The notes under the pieces are model-generated. The model searched no databases. It had not been told where the DNA came from and saw nothing but the letters and a program-made list of their open reading frames with translations. 64,000 bases of DNA from Ypsolopha sequella (Eukaryota > Arthropoda > Insecta > Lepidoptera > Ypsolophidae), in NCBI GenBank assembly GCA_934047225.1, contig OW204004.1:6576401-6640400 (forward strand), written 5' to 3'. How positions within the stretch are numbered: the stretch's first letter is position 1; the number at the start of each line of letters is the position of its first letter. Below are positions 23,145 to 33,639 of this stretch, in pieces. The translations under genes were made by a program, and so were the position numbers.

Positions 23145-23880
23145 GTATTCATGTCGCTAAAATTCAAAAATTCAAAATTCAAAAAGTTTATTTTGCAAAG
23201 TAGGTATATATAATACACGTTTCACAAGTCAAATTTTAATCTTATAAAAATATATGTAATACAATAATAAATGTACATGAACTACTTAGATTAAATGTTT
23301 ATTTAATTTATGTAGCAATATATATACGATTAAAATTATAGGTAAAATATTATTATACAAGGTGAAATCCAATCAACCGCCCGAACCCATACCGGAGACC
23401 CGGCCAGGGACCAGGAACAAGGTTCAATGATCACCAACCGAGCCCCAGCATGAATCCAGACGGCCAACCAAATCCCATCCTATATACTACATAGTAATAG
23501 GTTACATATATAAATACATGCCTACCTCCGCCCATTCGATTAGTCTTGCTAAGAAGAACGGGCAAGAAATTTGGCAAGATCATGTCTTTTTTTAACATAA
23601 ACTTAAACTATACATTGAATTACTTATATCTACTTTAACCAAGGGATAAGAAAATACAAGACAGCAGGAATTCAGGTTAATGAAAAAAGAAAAACATATA
23701 TATCTTTGCCTACCTGTCTCATATAGTCTATTTCCTTTTACAGTCTGTAATTAATTAATGTTAACTCTTAAGAGGAATCAAAAGTTTGGAAATTATATTA
23801 ATTAATTAAATTATTACCTACTATCATCAAAATCAGTATCACTATAACACCATGCTTCACCATCATCCATATACGATACA
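23145..23880 (-). mobile_element. 3' fragment of the Jockey-like family, copy 2
   Basis: Read on the minus strand this matches the last codons (DDGEAWCYSD) and 3' UTR of the element at 48917-51660. Its plus-strand left end is a run of AATTCAAAA repeats, the complement of the element's TTGAATTT tail. The right copy of block 3 lacks it (junction near 61663-61675), so it arrived after duplication or differs between haplotypes. It lacks the secondary insertion that interrupts the 3' UTR at 51006-51490, and so serves as that insertion's empty reference. Confidence 0.88.
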
Positions 23881-24313
23881 TATTCTATAAATAAACAACA
23901 AACCTAGTCGGGTCCAGTTTCTTACAAAATCCACTTAAAGAAATTGTATTGTTACTCTTTAGGTGGTATCCAAAAGAAATTTGATTTTCCAATTGTTCGG
24001 TTGGTATCTTCTTTAAATTATCTAAATGACTGTGAAATTTAGATACATCGGTTAATTTTACTTTCAGCTTCTTTCCTGTAAAAGAAGCAAAACTTTTTAA
24101 GGAGGTATTTTTACATGTAATACTTACGAAGTAAAGATGATGTATCAATTACATCGTATTACTTTCCTTTGGTGAATATGGCAAGACGACATTTAAAGGA
24201 ACCAAAATAGCTAGTGTTTTATTGAGAAATCCCCGCAAAATCAGTATTTATTGAGATGTAAAAATAAATGATAGTAAAATACTTTTTTCGATTTAGATAT
24301 TTAAACATCTCTT

Positions 24314-24362
24314 GGGGGCCCCGGGGCACTACACCGCAAAGCCCTCCGATAGCTACGCCACT
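24314..24362. mobile_element. Solo right end of a hAT MITE
   Basis: GATAGCTACGCCACTG is preceded by a GGGGCC-rich stretch, like the right end of the complete element at 15396-15819. No left terminus or target duplication was found. The right copy of block 3 lacks this segment. Confidence 0.55.
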
Positions 24363-25162
24363 GGTTTTGGGACATTTTCCTTTTGTATCATTATGTTGAA
24401 TGTTGAATGAAGTTTCTAATGTTGAGTAAACTCACACTTGATTTTTATTTTTAAACCAAATTTGAAATGTACCTCATCACTAAATGCAGCTGTCATAAGT
24501 GCCATCACTCAGTGGCCCTACTTTAGAGACGCTCGTTAGAGATCTCTGTTTTGCTGAATGCACTAGCTCCAAAGTCGTAAAACAAATTGAATAAAAAAAA
24601 GATACCGTTTTTGTTGGTCTGATTATAGTGCTAAATATAAATTTTATTGTGGAGAGCATTATTTTTAAAGAGTTTCTAATATTTTGTAGTCGTATACATT
24701 ACTTTGTTGTGCAAACGTTTTTTTGTATATTTTTAAGGCTTTTTCACGACATTTCCATTATTTTTAAAGTAAGTTTAAATGTGTCCCTTATTTATTCTTC
24801 CTTGTTTAAAGAATCTAGCAATACTACCTATATACATATATTATGGAAACAATATATAAGGCACAATCTTATCGAAACAGAATCTTTTAAAGTTATCCCA
24901 ATATTGAGAAATAAAAACCAAAGATAGTTCTGAAAATAGTTTTCATGTCGTTAAGAGGCCTCATACGATTTCGTTTCGCGCCCATATTATACAAATGCTC
25001 GCTGAATCGAGCTCAAGCTCGCACGTTTTTTGTGTTTAAGTGTTTAGATTTGATGTTTTTGAATGTTTGACATTCAATGACATTTTTTTTTTGTGAATAG
25101 GCCTTGAAATCAAGTTAATTTTTGGCCTATTCCACAAATCCCTTGCGAAGATCGCCTGCGCC

Positions 25163-25195
25163 GGGGATTTTTGGACTTTTTGTCCAAAAATCCCC
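25163..25195. repeat. Perfect hairpin, conserved in both copies
   Basis: GGGGATTTTTGGAC and its exact complement surround a TTTTT loop. The same hairpin is at 63132-63164. The flanks contain GAATAGGCC/GGCCTATTC, a second inverted pair. Probably part of an old foldback element. Confidence 0.75.
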
Positions 25196-25457
25196 TTATT
25201 CATTTATTTTTTATGTTTTTATTAAACAACTAATAAGGTAATCACAGTTTATATTTTTATAGATAGGTACATAACCATTAACGATGAAACTGTTTAACTC
25301 ACATAAAATATGTTATCTCTTTACGAGTGTGGACTAAAATATCTCATATATTTACAATAATAAACCAAATCTCGTAATCATTAAAATATCACAGAAAATC
25401 TGTTTTCAGTTATCCTCCCATAAATAAGTTCCATAATCACAGATCATTTGTACGATA

Positions 25458-26183
25458 ATATGGATCGATGGAAGTAAATTATATTAAAATCTTCTCATTT
25501 CTTAAAAAAACATCGCAAAAATTTCTAAAGATATTTTTATAATTTCATAGCCCTTACGATAATTTGGGCATACCTATATATTATTTATTTATTTTATTTA
25601 TTTTATTCATAAACAAAAAAAAAATATTTATGGATTACAATATGTAAACTTTATTAAACTCTGAAACGAACAGACATTTCATAAACCCTTTAGTTGTTTT
25701 TTTTTTATAATAAAATTGGCGTAAAAAGTCGTTGTTTTTTTTTTCCAGAATCCGCCCCTTTTACACTGCGGGCCTTTCCGATTAGAGTAACAGTGATCGA
25801 TGCAAGCGCGCCGATCTAAAGACATTTAAAGATCCATTTTTATTTCTTTTCTCAAAACATTTTCATGAATTCAAGAAAAACATCGCAAATTCGCTGGTGA
25901 TACGTGTCCGCAGCGCTTGAAGCGAGCATTCTGATGTAGAATTTCTGACGACATGAGTTCAAAAGCACTTAATAATATTGTTGTGTCGGATGGGCAGGGC
26001 CTTATGAGTGATCAAAAAGTTGTTGAAAACCTACCTATTAGATATCCCAAAGTGACGTCATCTGATTCATTAATGACATTACATATTTTTCCGAAACTAG
26101 TTCGATGAGAACTGAAAACAAAAAAAAAACAAAATTCTCATTTACAATAAGGATTTTTCTAGAAGTGGGATTAGAAATGGTAC
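25458..26183. other. Non-coding AT-rich stretch
   Basis: Contains TTTATTTATTTTATTTA-type low complexity near 25580. No gene recognised. Confidence 0.45.
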
Positions 26184-26210
26184 AGTGCGCGCCAATCTTT
26201 TAGTCGCCTC

Positions 26211-26476
26211 TGAAGGGACTTAAAAGGGGAGATGAAGTATAGTAACAACGTATACACATTGTTTTATAGCATTACTGCGACATGCCGCTACTGACTGCAA
26301 CATTGCGACGCATACTGCTTATTTAGCAATAAGTAGGTATATTAAAGAATATTGTACAGTTTTCGGGTTCTCTCTATTTTGGCAGTTGACCATTAAACAT
26401 GTCAACTTAACGTCTGTGTTTCAATCACCACTCCAGACTTCTACACTACAGACCCTTAACGAATCCTGTTATTTGA
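26211..26476 (+). repeat. 5' LTR
   Basis: Starts TGAAGGGACTT and ends TGTTATTTGA. The same 266 bases recur at 32135-32400. The internal sequence follows with TGGCGACC, a plausible primer-binding site resembling the tRNA-Arg-type site reported for 412/mdg1 elements. Confidence 0.92.
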
Positions 26477-27007
26477 TGGCGACCCATACCAGTTACCTGT
26501 GAAGATTTTCTGATTAATAATTGAAGAAGCGAAGGCAAAAAGAAGATGACTTATCAACACCAAGGAACGAAAATACTACAATACCAGAAGATCAGGAGAC
26601 CAGAAAAACAGCATCAATTGTAAGAAGAAAAAATCAAGCAAGAAACTTGGATCTTAGCTGTAGCAGACAATATTATAGAAGAATCGTGCATAAGAAAAGG
26701 TTGGTGCCGGGTGCCGGGAGATATGCTCAAGCCTAATAGGAGATTGAAGGACATGCAGGGCGCCGGCAGATACATAGTACGGGTCAAATAAGGAGCAGCT
26801 GGAAGCCTGTTCGAGTCCGATGACCGATGACCACCACAGCACGTTTCAACCGACGTCAGCGTGACCTACATAATGCTAAGCGGTAACATACCTAACTGCG
26901 CACAATTCTGTAAGTTTTTGAACAAAAGTTTTTGCATTCAACTTAAATGATTTAATTTAGTAGTTTTGCTTATCATGCCGTAATTTTAATTGTCGATTCA
27001 TTGTAAT
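26477..27007 (+). other. PBS and untranslated leader of the LTR element
   Basis: Begins TGGCGACCCATACC, the likely tRNA primer site, followed by about 500 bases without a convincing coding frame before gag. Confidence 0.6.
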
Positions 27008-28218
27008 ATGTCCGATCAGTTAAAGGAATTACATATTAAAATAAATTTAATTAAGGAATACTTGGTAAAAATCGGTCCAGAACGTCGTAAGAAAGATATA
27101 GCGTATAAGAAGTTACAGGAAGCTGAAAATGAATATAAAAACTCGATGGTATTTTGACTCAGTTGAACCAAGAAATTATAGATGAGCAGCTAAGCACTGA
27201 ATCCACAGATTTATTTCAGAAATTGATAAATGAAATAACTATTGCTTATAATAAGATTGTTAGTTTACTATCAAAAATAGATAATAGTTGCCAAACTGGG
27301 GAAGGTAATTTTGTAGAAATTGAGCCTAAGTTATCGCAAAAGTTATCAAAAATGGCTGACTCTTTTGATATTAAAACGGCTATTTCCCTGTTGCCTGTTA
27401 TGAATGGCCAGGAACAAGTGACGAACCAGCTCGTCGATGGCATATTGTTGTATAGCTCTCTTATTAGTGAATCTAGTAAAAATCTGCTTATTGAGTTTGT
27501 GTTAAAAACGCGACTTTCAGCTTGTGCAAAGTTGCGACTGAAAAGTACTTACAGCAGTGTCCAATATTTAGTTAATGATATTCGCAAGTTTTTACTTCCG
27601 AAAAAATCGACTGTTGCTTTACAAACGCAGTTATTTCAAATTACACAAGGTCGTAGGTCTATTGAGAAGTTCGGTACAGAGCTGGAAGAGTTATTTGTCA
27701 ATCTGACGATTGCTCAAGCAGACGATGAACCGTCTAAGTTTGAGGTCTTGCGCCCTCTTAATGAAAAAACTGCTATCAAGCGGTTTGCGGATGGTTTGTC
27801 CGACCAGCGGCTTAGTACTGTTATCGCGTCGCGACAGTTTGATTCGCTACCCGAAGCTATTAGGGCAGCAGTAGATGAACAATCTATGTCTACCCAGCCT
27901 CAGAACCAAACTATGCATTTTGGGTCCAATAAATTGTACCAGCATAAACGCTATCATAATCGCGGTTTCCGTGGCCGAGGAAATTATTCGAATAAAAATT
28001 TTGTTCATAATAATAGCTCCAATCACAACAATAATCGAGGTCAACAAACTTCCTTTATAAGTGCAGGTTATCGAGGTAGACACAAGAATGGTCAGCGTCA
28101 GCAAACACGCGGCGGCGGCCACTCACGTTTCCAGCGCATTCAGCATAACGCGTTAGAGTACGACGGCCAGGAAAGGCTTCAAAATAATAATGAACGTATA
28201 GAGTTTTTTCGTACCTAA
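27008..28218 (+). pseudogene. gag: gag of the LTR retrotransposon (frame break near its start)
   Basis: The ATG at 27008 opens a helical, charged N-terminus (SDQLKELHIKINLIKEYL) that stops at 27155. The rest of Gag continues to 28218 in a frame two bases on, open from 27139, consistent with a one-base loss near 27143-27153. The body contains the capsid-like region (LLPVMNGQEQV; LRLKSTYSSVQYLVNDIRKF; KRFADGLSDQRLSTVIASRQ). The tail is rich in Arg, Gly and Asn (RGFRGRGNYSNKN), with no CCHC knuckle, which fits the 412/mdg1 group. If the break is real, this copy would not make full-length Gag; a sequencing error is possible because the rest is clean. The gag end overlaps the pol frame by 17 nt. 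Confidence 0.8.
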
Positions 28219-31200
28219 ACCGAGCAATCATTTTATTTTTAGTTTTAACAACTTTTGTGTTATTACTTGCCAGTTAAGGGATGGTGATGAGTTAAATTTA
28301 TTAATTGACACTGGAGCCAGTCTATGTATTTTGAAATATGAGTGGTTATTAAAAAATGGGGATTTATTGAATTTAATACAACAGGATAAGTTGGTAATTA
28401 AAGGAATAAGTGGTAATTTAGAGTCTATTGGCTATATTAATTTAGATATTATTATTAAGAATGTGGTTTTTAAACAAAAGTTCTACGTTTTCAAGAACTT
28501 ATCTTGCACCGCAGAGGGGATACTCGGGCAAAATTTTTTCACGCGATATTCCGCGATGTTAAATTATAAAGATGGTACTTTGAGTTTAGAAAACCAAGAC
28601 CAGTCTATTGTTGTACAAGTAAGTGGAAACTTGTTTACAATTCCGCCACGATGCGAAATGATCAAACACATCCCGACGACACTATGTAGTGATTGCGTAA
28701 TTTTAGCTAGGGAAATACATAAGGGAGTGTATACAGCGGGTGTCATTTCGAAACCACAGAATGGACTTATTCCAGTTAGAATTTTAAATACCACAGATAG
28801 TTCAATTAAGGTAGATATTTCGGATTTAGAAGTCATTAGTCTGAATCATTTTGATGTTTGCAAGTTTGACAAAGATAGTATTAGTTCCAATAGAGTTCGA
28901 ACTTTGCTTAATTTACTTGATTTGCATTCTTATTTAAATAAAGAAGAGCAAAAGAGCATTGAAAACGTGTGTGCCAAATATGCCGACGTTTTTCATTTAC
29001 CAGGAGATACGCTCTCCACAACTAATTTAATTAAACATTCTATTAAATTGAAAGATAATACATCCTCAGTGTACGTGAAGCCTTATAGATTGCCAAATGC
29101 AATGAAAGGAGAAGTTCAAAGGCAGATTGATGAAATGCTTAGGAATGACATTATTGAGGAGACCACTTCTGAATGGTCAAGCCCTGTACTTTTAGTTCCT
29201 AAAAAGACTGATAAGTCAGGAGATAAAAAATGGAGACTTGTCGTTGATTATCGTCAACTCAACAACAGAATACAAGACGATAAATTCCTTTTACCCAATA
29301 TTACAGAGATTTTAGACTCATTATCGAACAGTATCTACTTCTCAAAGCTAGATCTCAGTCAAAGTTACTATCAATTATCTCTTGAAGAGCAATCTAGGAA
29401 GTATACAGCATTTACGACGGATAAACAATACCAAATGAAGCGATGTCCGATGGGTTTAAAGACATCTCCGAGTGCATTTTCTCGTCTGATGACGATTGCG
29501 ATGTCTGGTTTAAACTATAAAGCTTGTTTTATTTACCTAGACGATTGTATTATAGTCGGAAATTGCCTAGAAACGCACAATAAAAACCTAATGACTATTT
29601 TAGAGCGCTTACGTGAAGTTAACTTAAAATTAAATCCTCTAAAATGTGAGTTTTTGCGTAAGGAAATCGTTTATTTAGGTCATAAGATAACTTCAGAAGG
29701 TATTTTCCCCGACCCAACTAAAGTAGAATCCTTACAAAACTACCCTACTCCACAGAACACTGACGATGTCAAAAGATTTGTAGCATTTGCAAATTATTAT
29801 AGGCGTTTTATACCAAAGTTCGCAGAGATAGCCCATTCTCTGAATGCATTATGTAAGAAAGATGTAGCGTTTGCATGGACGGATCAATGTGAGAGCGCTT
29901 TCCAAAAGCTTAAACAGACACTCATTAGCCCGAAAGTACTAGATTATCCAGATTTTTCTGATAGAAATACGTTTACTCTACAGACGGACGCCTCAAAACT
30001 TGGGTTAGGCGCAGTACTTTCAAATAGCAATGGCAAGGTAGTAGCGTATGCGAGCCGTAGTCTTAAGCCCGCCGAAACACGTTATCCAGTAATTGAGCTT
30101 GAATTACTTGCTATTGTTTGGTCTGTAAGACATTTTAGGCCTTATTTATATGGTAAAAAATTCAATATTAAAACGGATCATAAGCCGTTGATTTACTTAT
30201 TTAACATGACTGATCCTTCAAGTCGACTTACTAAATTCAGACTCTATCTAGAGGAGTATGATTTTGAAATAAGTTATGTTCCGGGACGGCAAAACGCAGC
30301 TGCAGATGCATTGAGCCGTATTACTTTAACTTCCACCGATTTAAAGAACATGCACGAACATGTAGTATCAGTCATCACCAGAGCAAAAGCTCGTAAGTTG
30401 CGTAGTGACATCACTGCCACGACTCCTGAGATTCCCGCTACTCCAAGGTCTGATCAACCAAAAGTAGTGGAAATCCTCAAGCCTCCAGCAGAGAGCATAG
30501 AATTAATTATAGGTAATATGAGTACTCAAAGACAAATACAGAAACTGAAGCAAATCACTAGTGATAAAGGTAATTGCATTTTTGTGCCTGAAAAATCAGC
30601 CATATTCGTAATGTCTCGATCGTTTTCTACCGTAAGTGTGCTAGCGAGAGAATTACATGATTTTTGCAACAAATTAAAATTAGATGAGCTCGTAATTATT
30701 AAATGCAAACGATATGAAGAATTAATAAATATTCTCATAAAGGAAATGAATAAATTTGAATTCAATGGTATCCTTAAGTTACTAATTCTCAAAGACGTCA
30801 TGAGAGTAACTGATAGAGACACCAAAATTGTGATCATGAATGACTTCCATCTGTTACCCACAAGTGGCCACGCGGGGGTAAATAGGATGTTGAATAATAT
30901 AAAAAAATATTACTTTTGGCCAGGAATGACTAACGATATAAGCGAATTTGTTAAAAAGTGCAACAATTGCCAGATTCAAAAGCATTCCAATAGGCATACA
31001 AATGAGCCGATGGTGATTACATCTACGGCTTCCACAGCTTTCGAAAGAGTTAGTTTAGATTTAATGGGTCCTTTAAGTTTAGATAATTTAAACCATAAAT
31101 ATATTTTAACTTTACAGTGCGATTTGACGAAGTATGTCGAAGCATATCCACTAGAAAAGAAAGATACGGTTTCGGTAGCTAGGTTATTTGTAAATAATTT

Positions 31201-31852
31201 TATTTTAAGATACGGTATCCCGAAAGAAATAGTAACTGACATGGGGACAGAGTTTATGTCGTCAGTTTTTTCAGAAATTTGTAGCTTACTAAATATTACT
31301 AAATTACACTCAACCGCGTACCACCATGAAACCCTAGGAGCCTTAGAGAACACTCACAAGCATCTAGGAGCTTATCTTAGGATACAGTGCGATAGCAACA
31401 ATACTGACTGGAGCAGTTGGCTTCCATTTTGGTGTTTTTCCTATAACACCGCGGTTCATACTGAGACAAAATACACTCCATTTGAGTTAGTGTTTGGAAA
31501 AGTCTGTAACTTACCAAGCAATTTACAGAACCCAGTCGTAGAACCATTGTATAATCCCGACTCTTATCCTTTGGAACTCAAATACAGGCTTCAAAGAGCA
31601 CAACTTGAAGCTAGAAATAATTTATTAATGAGCAAGGAACTAAGGAAATTACATTTTGATAAAAATGCCAATCCTGTAAAGTATAAGAGTGGAGATTTAG
31701 TTGTAATTAGAAACCAAGTTGGTGATAAGTTAGATAAGATTTATTTAGGTCCATTTAAAGTTATACAAGATCTGGAACCGAATGTTAAAATTTTAAGGAA
31801 TGGTAAAGAATATGTAACCTATAAAAATAATACAAAGTTATTTGTAAAATGA
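28202..31852 (+). CDS. pol: pol polyprotein: protease, RT, RNase H, integrase
   Basis: The frame is open from 28202, overlapping gag (which stops at 28218) in the +1 frame, so expression probably needs frameshifting or reinitiation. Domains in order: protease with LIDTGAS at 28301-28321; RT with WRLVVDYRQLNN, KLDLSQSYYQL, RCPMGLKTSPSAFSRLM and catalytic IYLDD near 29530; RNase H with LQTDASKLGLGAVLS near 29980 and IKTDHKPLIYL near 30165; integrase with an H2C2 finger (HLLPTSGHAG ... CNNCQIQK), then the catalytic triad D in LDLMGP, D in TDMGTEF and E in LENTHK; and a C-terminal PF-V-like segment. No stop or frameshift is visible. The RT and integrase motifs match the 412/mdg1 lineage. Confidence 0.95.
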   Translation, partial: SFFVPKPSNHFIFSFNNFCVITCQLRDGDELNLLIDTGASLCILKYEWLLKNGDLLNLIQQDKLVIKGISGNLESIGYINLDIIIKNVVFKQKFYVFKNLSCTAEGILGQNFFTRYSAMLNYKDGTLSLENQDQSIVVQVSGNLFTIPPRCEMIKHIPTTLCSDCVILAREIHKGVYTAGVISKPQNGLIPVRILNTTDSSIKVDISDLEVISLNHFDVCKFDKDSISSNRVRTLLNLLDLHSYLNKEEQKSIENVCAKYADVFHLPGDTLSTTNLIKHSIKLKDNTSSVYVKPYRLPNAMKGEVQRQIDEMLRNDIIEETTSEWSSPVLLVPKKTDKSGDKKWRLVVDYRQLNNRIQDDKFLLPNITEILDSLSNSIYFSKLDLSQSYYQLSLEEQSRKYTAFTTDKQYQMKRCPMGLKTSPSAFSRLMTIAMSGLNYKACFIYLDDCIIVGNCLETHNKNLMTILERLREVNLKLNPLKCEFLRKEIVYLGHKITSEGIFPDPTKVESLQNYPTPQNTDDVKRFVAFANYYRRFIPKFAEIAHSLNALCKKDVAFAWTDQCESAFQKLKQTLISPKVLDYPDFSDRNTFTLQTDASKLGLGAVLSNSNGKVVAYASRSLKPAETRYPVIELELLAIVWSVRHFRPYLYGKKFNIKTDHKPLIYLFNMTDPSSRLTKFRLYLEEYDFEISYVPGRQNAAADALSRITLTSTDLKNMHEHVVSVITRAKARKLRSDITATTPEIPATPRSDQPKVVEILKPPAESIELIIGNMSTQRQIQKLKQITSDKGNCIFVPEKSAIFVMSRSFSTVSVLARELHDFCNKLKLDELVIIKCKRYEELINILIKEMNKFEFNGILKLLILKDVMRVTDRDTKIVIMNDFHLLPTSGHAGVNRMLNNIKKYYFWPGMTNDISEFVKKCNNCQIQKHSNRHTNEPMVITSTASTAFERVSLDLMGPLSLDNLNHKYILTLQCDLTKYVEAYPLEKKDTVSVARLFVNNFILRYGIPKEIVTDMGTEFMSSVFSEICSLLNITKLHSTAYHHETLGALENTHKHLGAYLRIQCDSNNTDWSSWLPFWCFSYNTAVHTETKYTPFELVFGKVCNLPSNLQNPVVEPLYNPDSYPLELKYRLQRAQLEARNNLLMSKELRKLHFDKNANPVKYKSGDLVVIRNQVGDKLDKIYLGPFKVIQDLEPNVKILRNGKEYVTYKNNTKLFVK

Positions 31853-32134
31853 AATATTTAAATTTTAAATTATTATTACATACGGCTTGAACACTCACGT
31901 GTGATTGTTGTTGACTATATGCCAACCGTTTCACCGATACAATTTCGGCATTATCAAGGCGAGTGTCGTTCTTAGGACGACGACGCGGCGTTCACCGTCG
32001 TTGTCAAACGGGCACTGGCATATTTTAATAATATTATATTTAAATTTTAGCAATTATTTTATAAGAAAATTATACTTAGATAAAAATGTGAACCAAGTAG
32101 TATGCCTCACATTTTTTTTGCAGTACCCCGGGAA
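31853..32134 (+). other. Region between pol and 3' LTR
   Basis: About 280 bases with no env or other ORF. It ends GCAGTACCCCGGGAA before the LTR, so it lacks a strong polypurine tract at the expected place. A purine run, AAAAGGGGAGA, instead lies 12 bases inside each LTR. Confidence 0.7.
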
Positions 32135-32400
32135 TGAAGGGACTTAAAAGGGGAGATGAAGTATAGTAACAACGTATACACATTGTTTTATAGCATTACT
32201 GCGACATGCCGCTACTGACTGCAACATTGCGACGCATACTGCTTATTTAGCAATAAGTAGGTATATTAAAGAATATTGTACAGTTTTCGGGTTCTCTCTA
32301 TTTTGGCAGTTGACCATTAAACATGTCAACTTAACGTCTGTGTTTCAATCACCACTCCAGACTTCTACACTACAGACCCTTAACGAATCCTGTTATTTGA
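32135..32400 (+). repeat. 3' LTR
   Basis: A 266-bp copy of 26211-26476 with no difference found on reading. It is followed by CCTC, the target duplication, and then the interior of the host transposon. Confidence 0.92.
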
Positions 32401-32978
32401 CCTCTGAAGATAGCCGCACGAGGCGACGCAATAGCCGTTTTACGGTGTCAGGGGGGACGTTACAGGAGCGAGAGCGCGGAGCACACCCGCCTGCGTGCCG
32501 CACCAATCCCCCCGCTCGCCATTTAGCAGGTGTCAACACTATGCGTTAGTGTTAGTGCTACGTCCGTACACTACACATGCGCGCGTTCCATGAAAAGTAC
32601 ATTCGAGGAAAAAATTCCATGATTCGTTAAGTTTTTCGTTGAATCTGTTTGTTATTGTTTTTGTTGCCTTTATTTGTTGTTTTGTTGATTTAGTTTGTTA
32701 AAGTTTATAGTTGTTGTTATGCCTCGCGGACGTTATAGCGTTTTAAGGCGACAATGTAGGAAAATGGTGTTTATATTAATGCGTTTTATTTATATAGTTA
32801 AGATCGCACTAAAATAATAAATAAATAATGAAATAGGTAGGTACAACAAGTACACCTTCCCACTTATAGTAAACATTTAATAATCAACCGTTGATATTAT
32901 TGTTTCCTTGACTGTACCTGCGCAAGTTTGCACTCGTAACTCAATCAGAGGCGACTAAAAGATTGGCGCGCACTATAC

Positions 32979-33600
32979 ATAGACGGCGTTATGCAAATTT
33001 GACTAGTTATAAGTATGATGTGAATAGATCAGTGCTCATCAATGCTAATTACTAGGTGTACATATAGTACACTACTACCGCGGCCTGTAATGGCTGCGTT
33101 GCTGGCATCGCTTAAAATGATGGCCGAAAGCGCAGCTCCAGGTGTACACAGCGGGGTTGGCATTGCAGCCCTTCATGGACAAGCTGGAATTAAGGACCGA
33201 AGGTGTATGTATGTATGGCTCAGTTCGGTACTATCGGCAATGAGAGCGTGTAGATGAGCTGGACAGGTTATATTTTTTTGCATTATTTTAATTTCTCTGA
33301 AAATAGATATTGAAGGATTTCCTTCAAAATATTCGAGAGGTATAAAAAAACTTGAATATATTATACAAACCTGAAATATGCTTGTATGTCCTTTACCATA
33401 GCTCTGCTTAAGCAAATTCCCGCCCCAAATGTGGCGTAATATGTTAATCTCCACGACTGTAATTAATCAATAAAAAAAATCATATTGTATTATATATTTA
33501 AATTTATCAAAATATTTACCAATATCACATAACATTTTTTTAAATTGGAAGTATTTTATGTGCAGTCTGTTGTAGCGTGATGTCGAAAATGGCAAAAATT
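32979..33600. other. Non-coding stretch
   Basis: No gene recognised between the split transposon and the mariner relic. Confidence 0.4.
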
Positions 33601-33639
33601 TAAATGCGTGCGATTAATAAGCATCTGTGCTTAAAAAAT

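Larger units (their letters stand above)
22464..25457 (+). repeat. Duplicated block 3, left copy
   Basis: Matched on the same strand by 60981-63414. This copy has an extra minus-strand retroelement fragment at about 23145-23880 and a different segment at about 24246-24520 containing a lone hAT end. Both copies keep the foldback at 22796-22897 and the hairpin at 25163-25195. Short open frames (22400-22705, 23885-24148 and 24628-24927) occur in both copies without recognisable domains. Confidence 0.87.
26211..32400 (+). mobile_element. Complete 412/mdg1-like Ty3/Gypsy LTR retrotransposon
   Basis: Two LTRs of 266 bp, identical as far as I can compare them by eye, flank a leader, gag and pol. 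The target duplication is CCTC (26207-26210 and 32401-32404). The target after it is TGAAG, the same as the first LTR bases, so the exact edge is ambiguous by five bases. No env-like ORF lies between pol and the 3' LTR, so it is not an errantivirus. Identical LTRs mean a very recent insertion. Confidence 0.93.
26184..32974. mobile_element. Small inverted-repeat transposon split by an LTR element
   Basis: The terminus AGTGCGCGCCAATC at 26184 continues TTTTAGTCGCCTCTGA, and its exact complement ends at 32974 after starting at 32945; the inverted repeats are about 30 bp. TA lies just outside each end, with one intervening base not palindromic. Removing 26211-32400 and one CCTC leaves an element of about 600 bp. 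A short open frame from the ATG at 32719 begins MPRGRYSVLRRQCRKM, which is too short to assign. Confidence 0.82.

Noticed and set aside
25163..25195. GC-hairpin as a bacterial-style terminator
   Set aside because: The DNA is eukaryotic and the hairpin lies in a duplicated non-coding repeat.
26521..26736. Open frame in the LTR element leader
   Set aside because: Starts with TTG, has no domain, and sits where an untranslated leader is expected.
28219..32134. Search for an env gene in the LTR retrotransposon
   Set aside because: pol ends at 31852 and only 282 bases without a long frame precede the 3' LTR.
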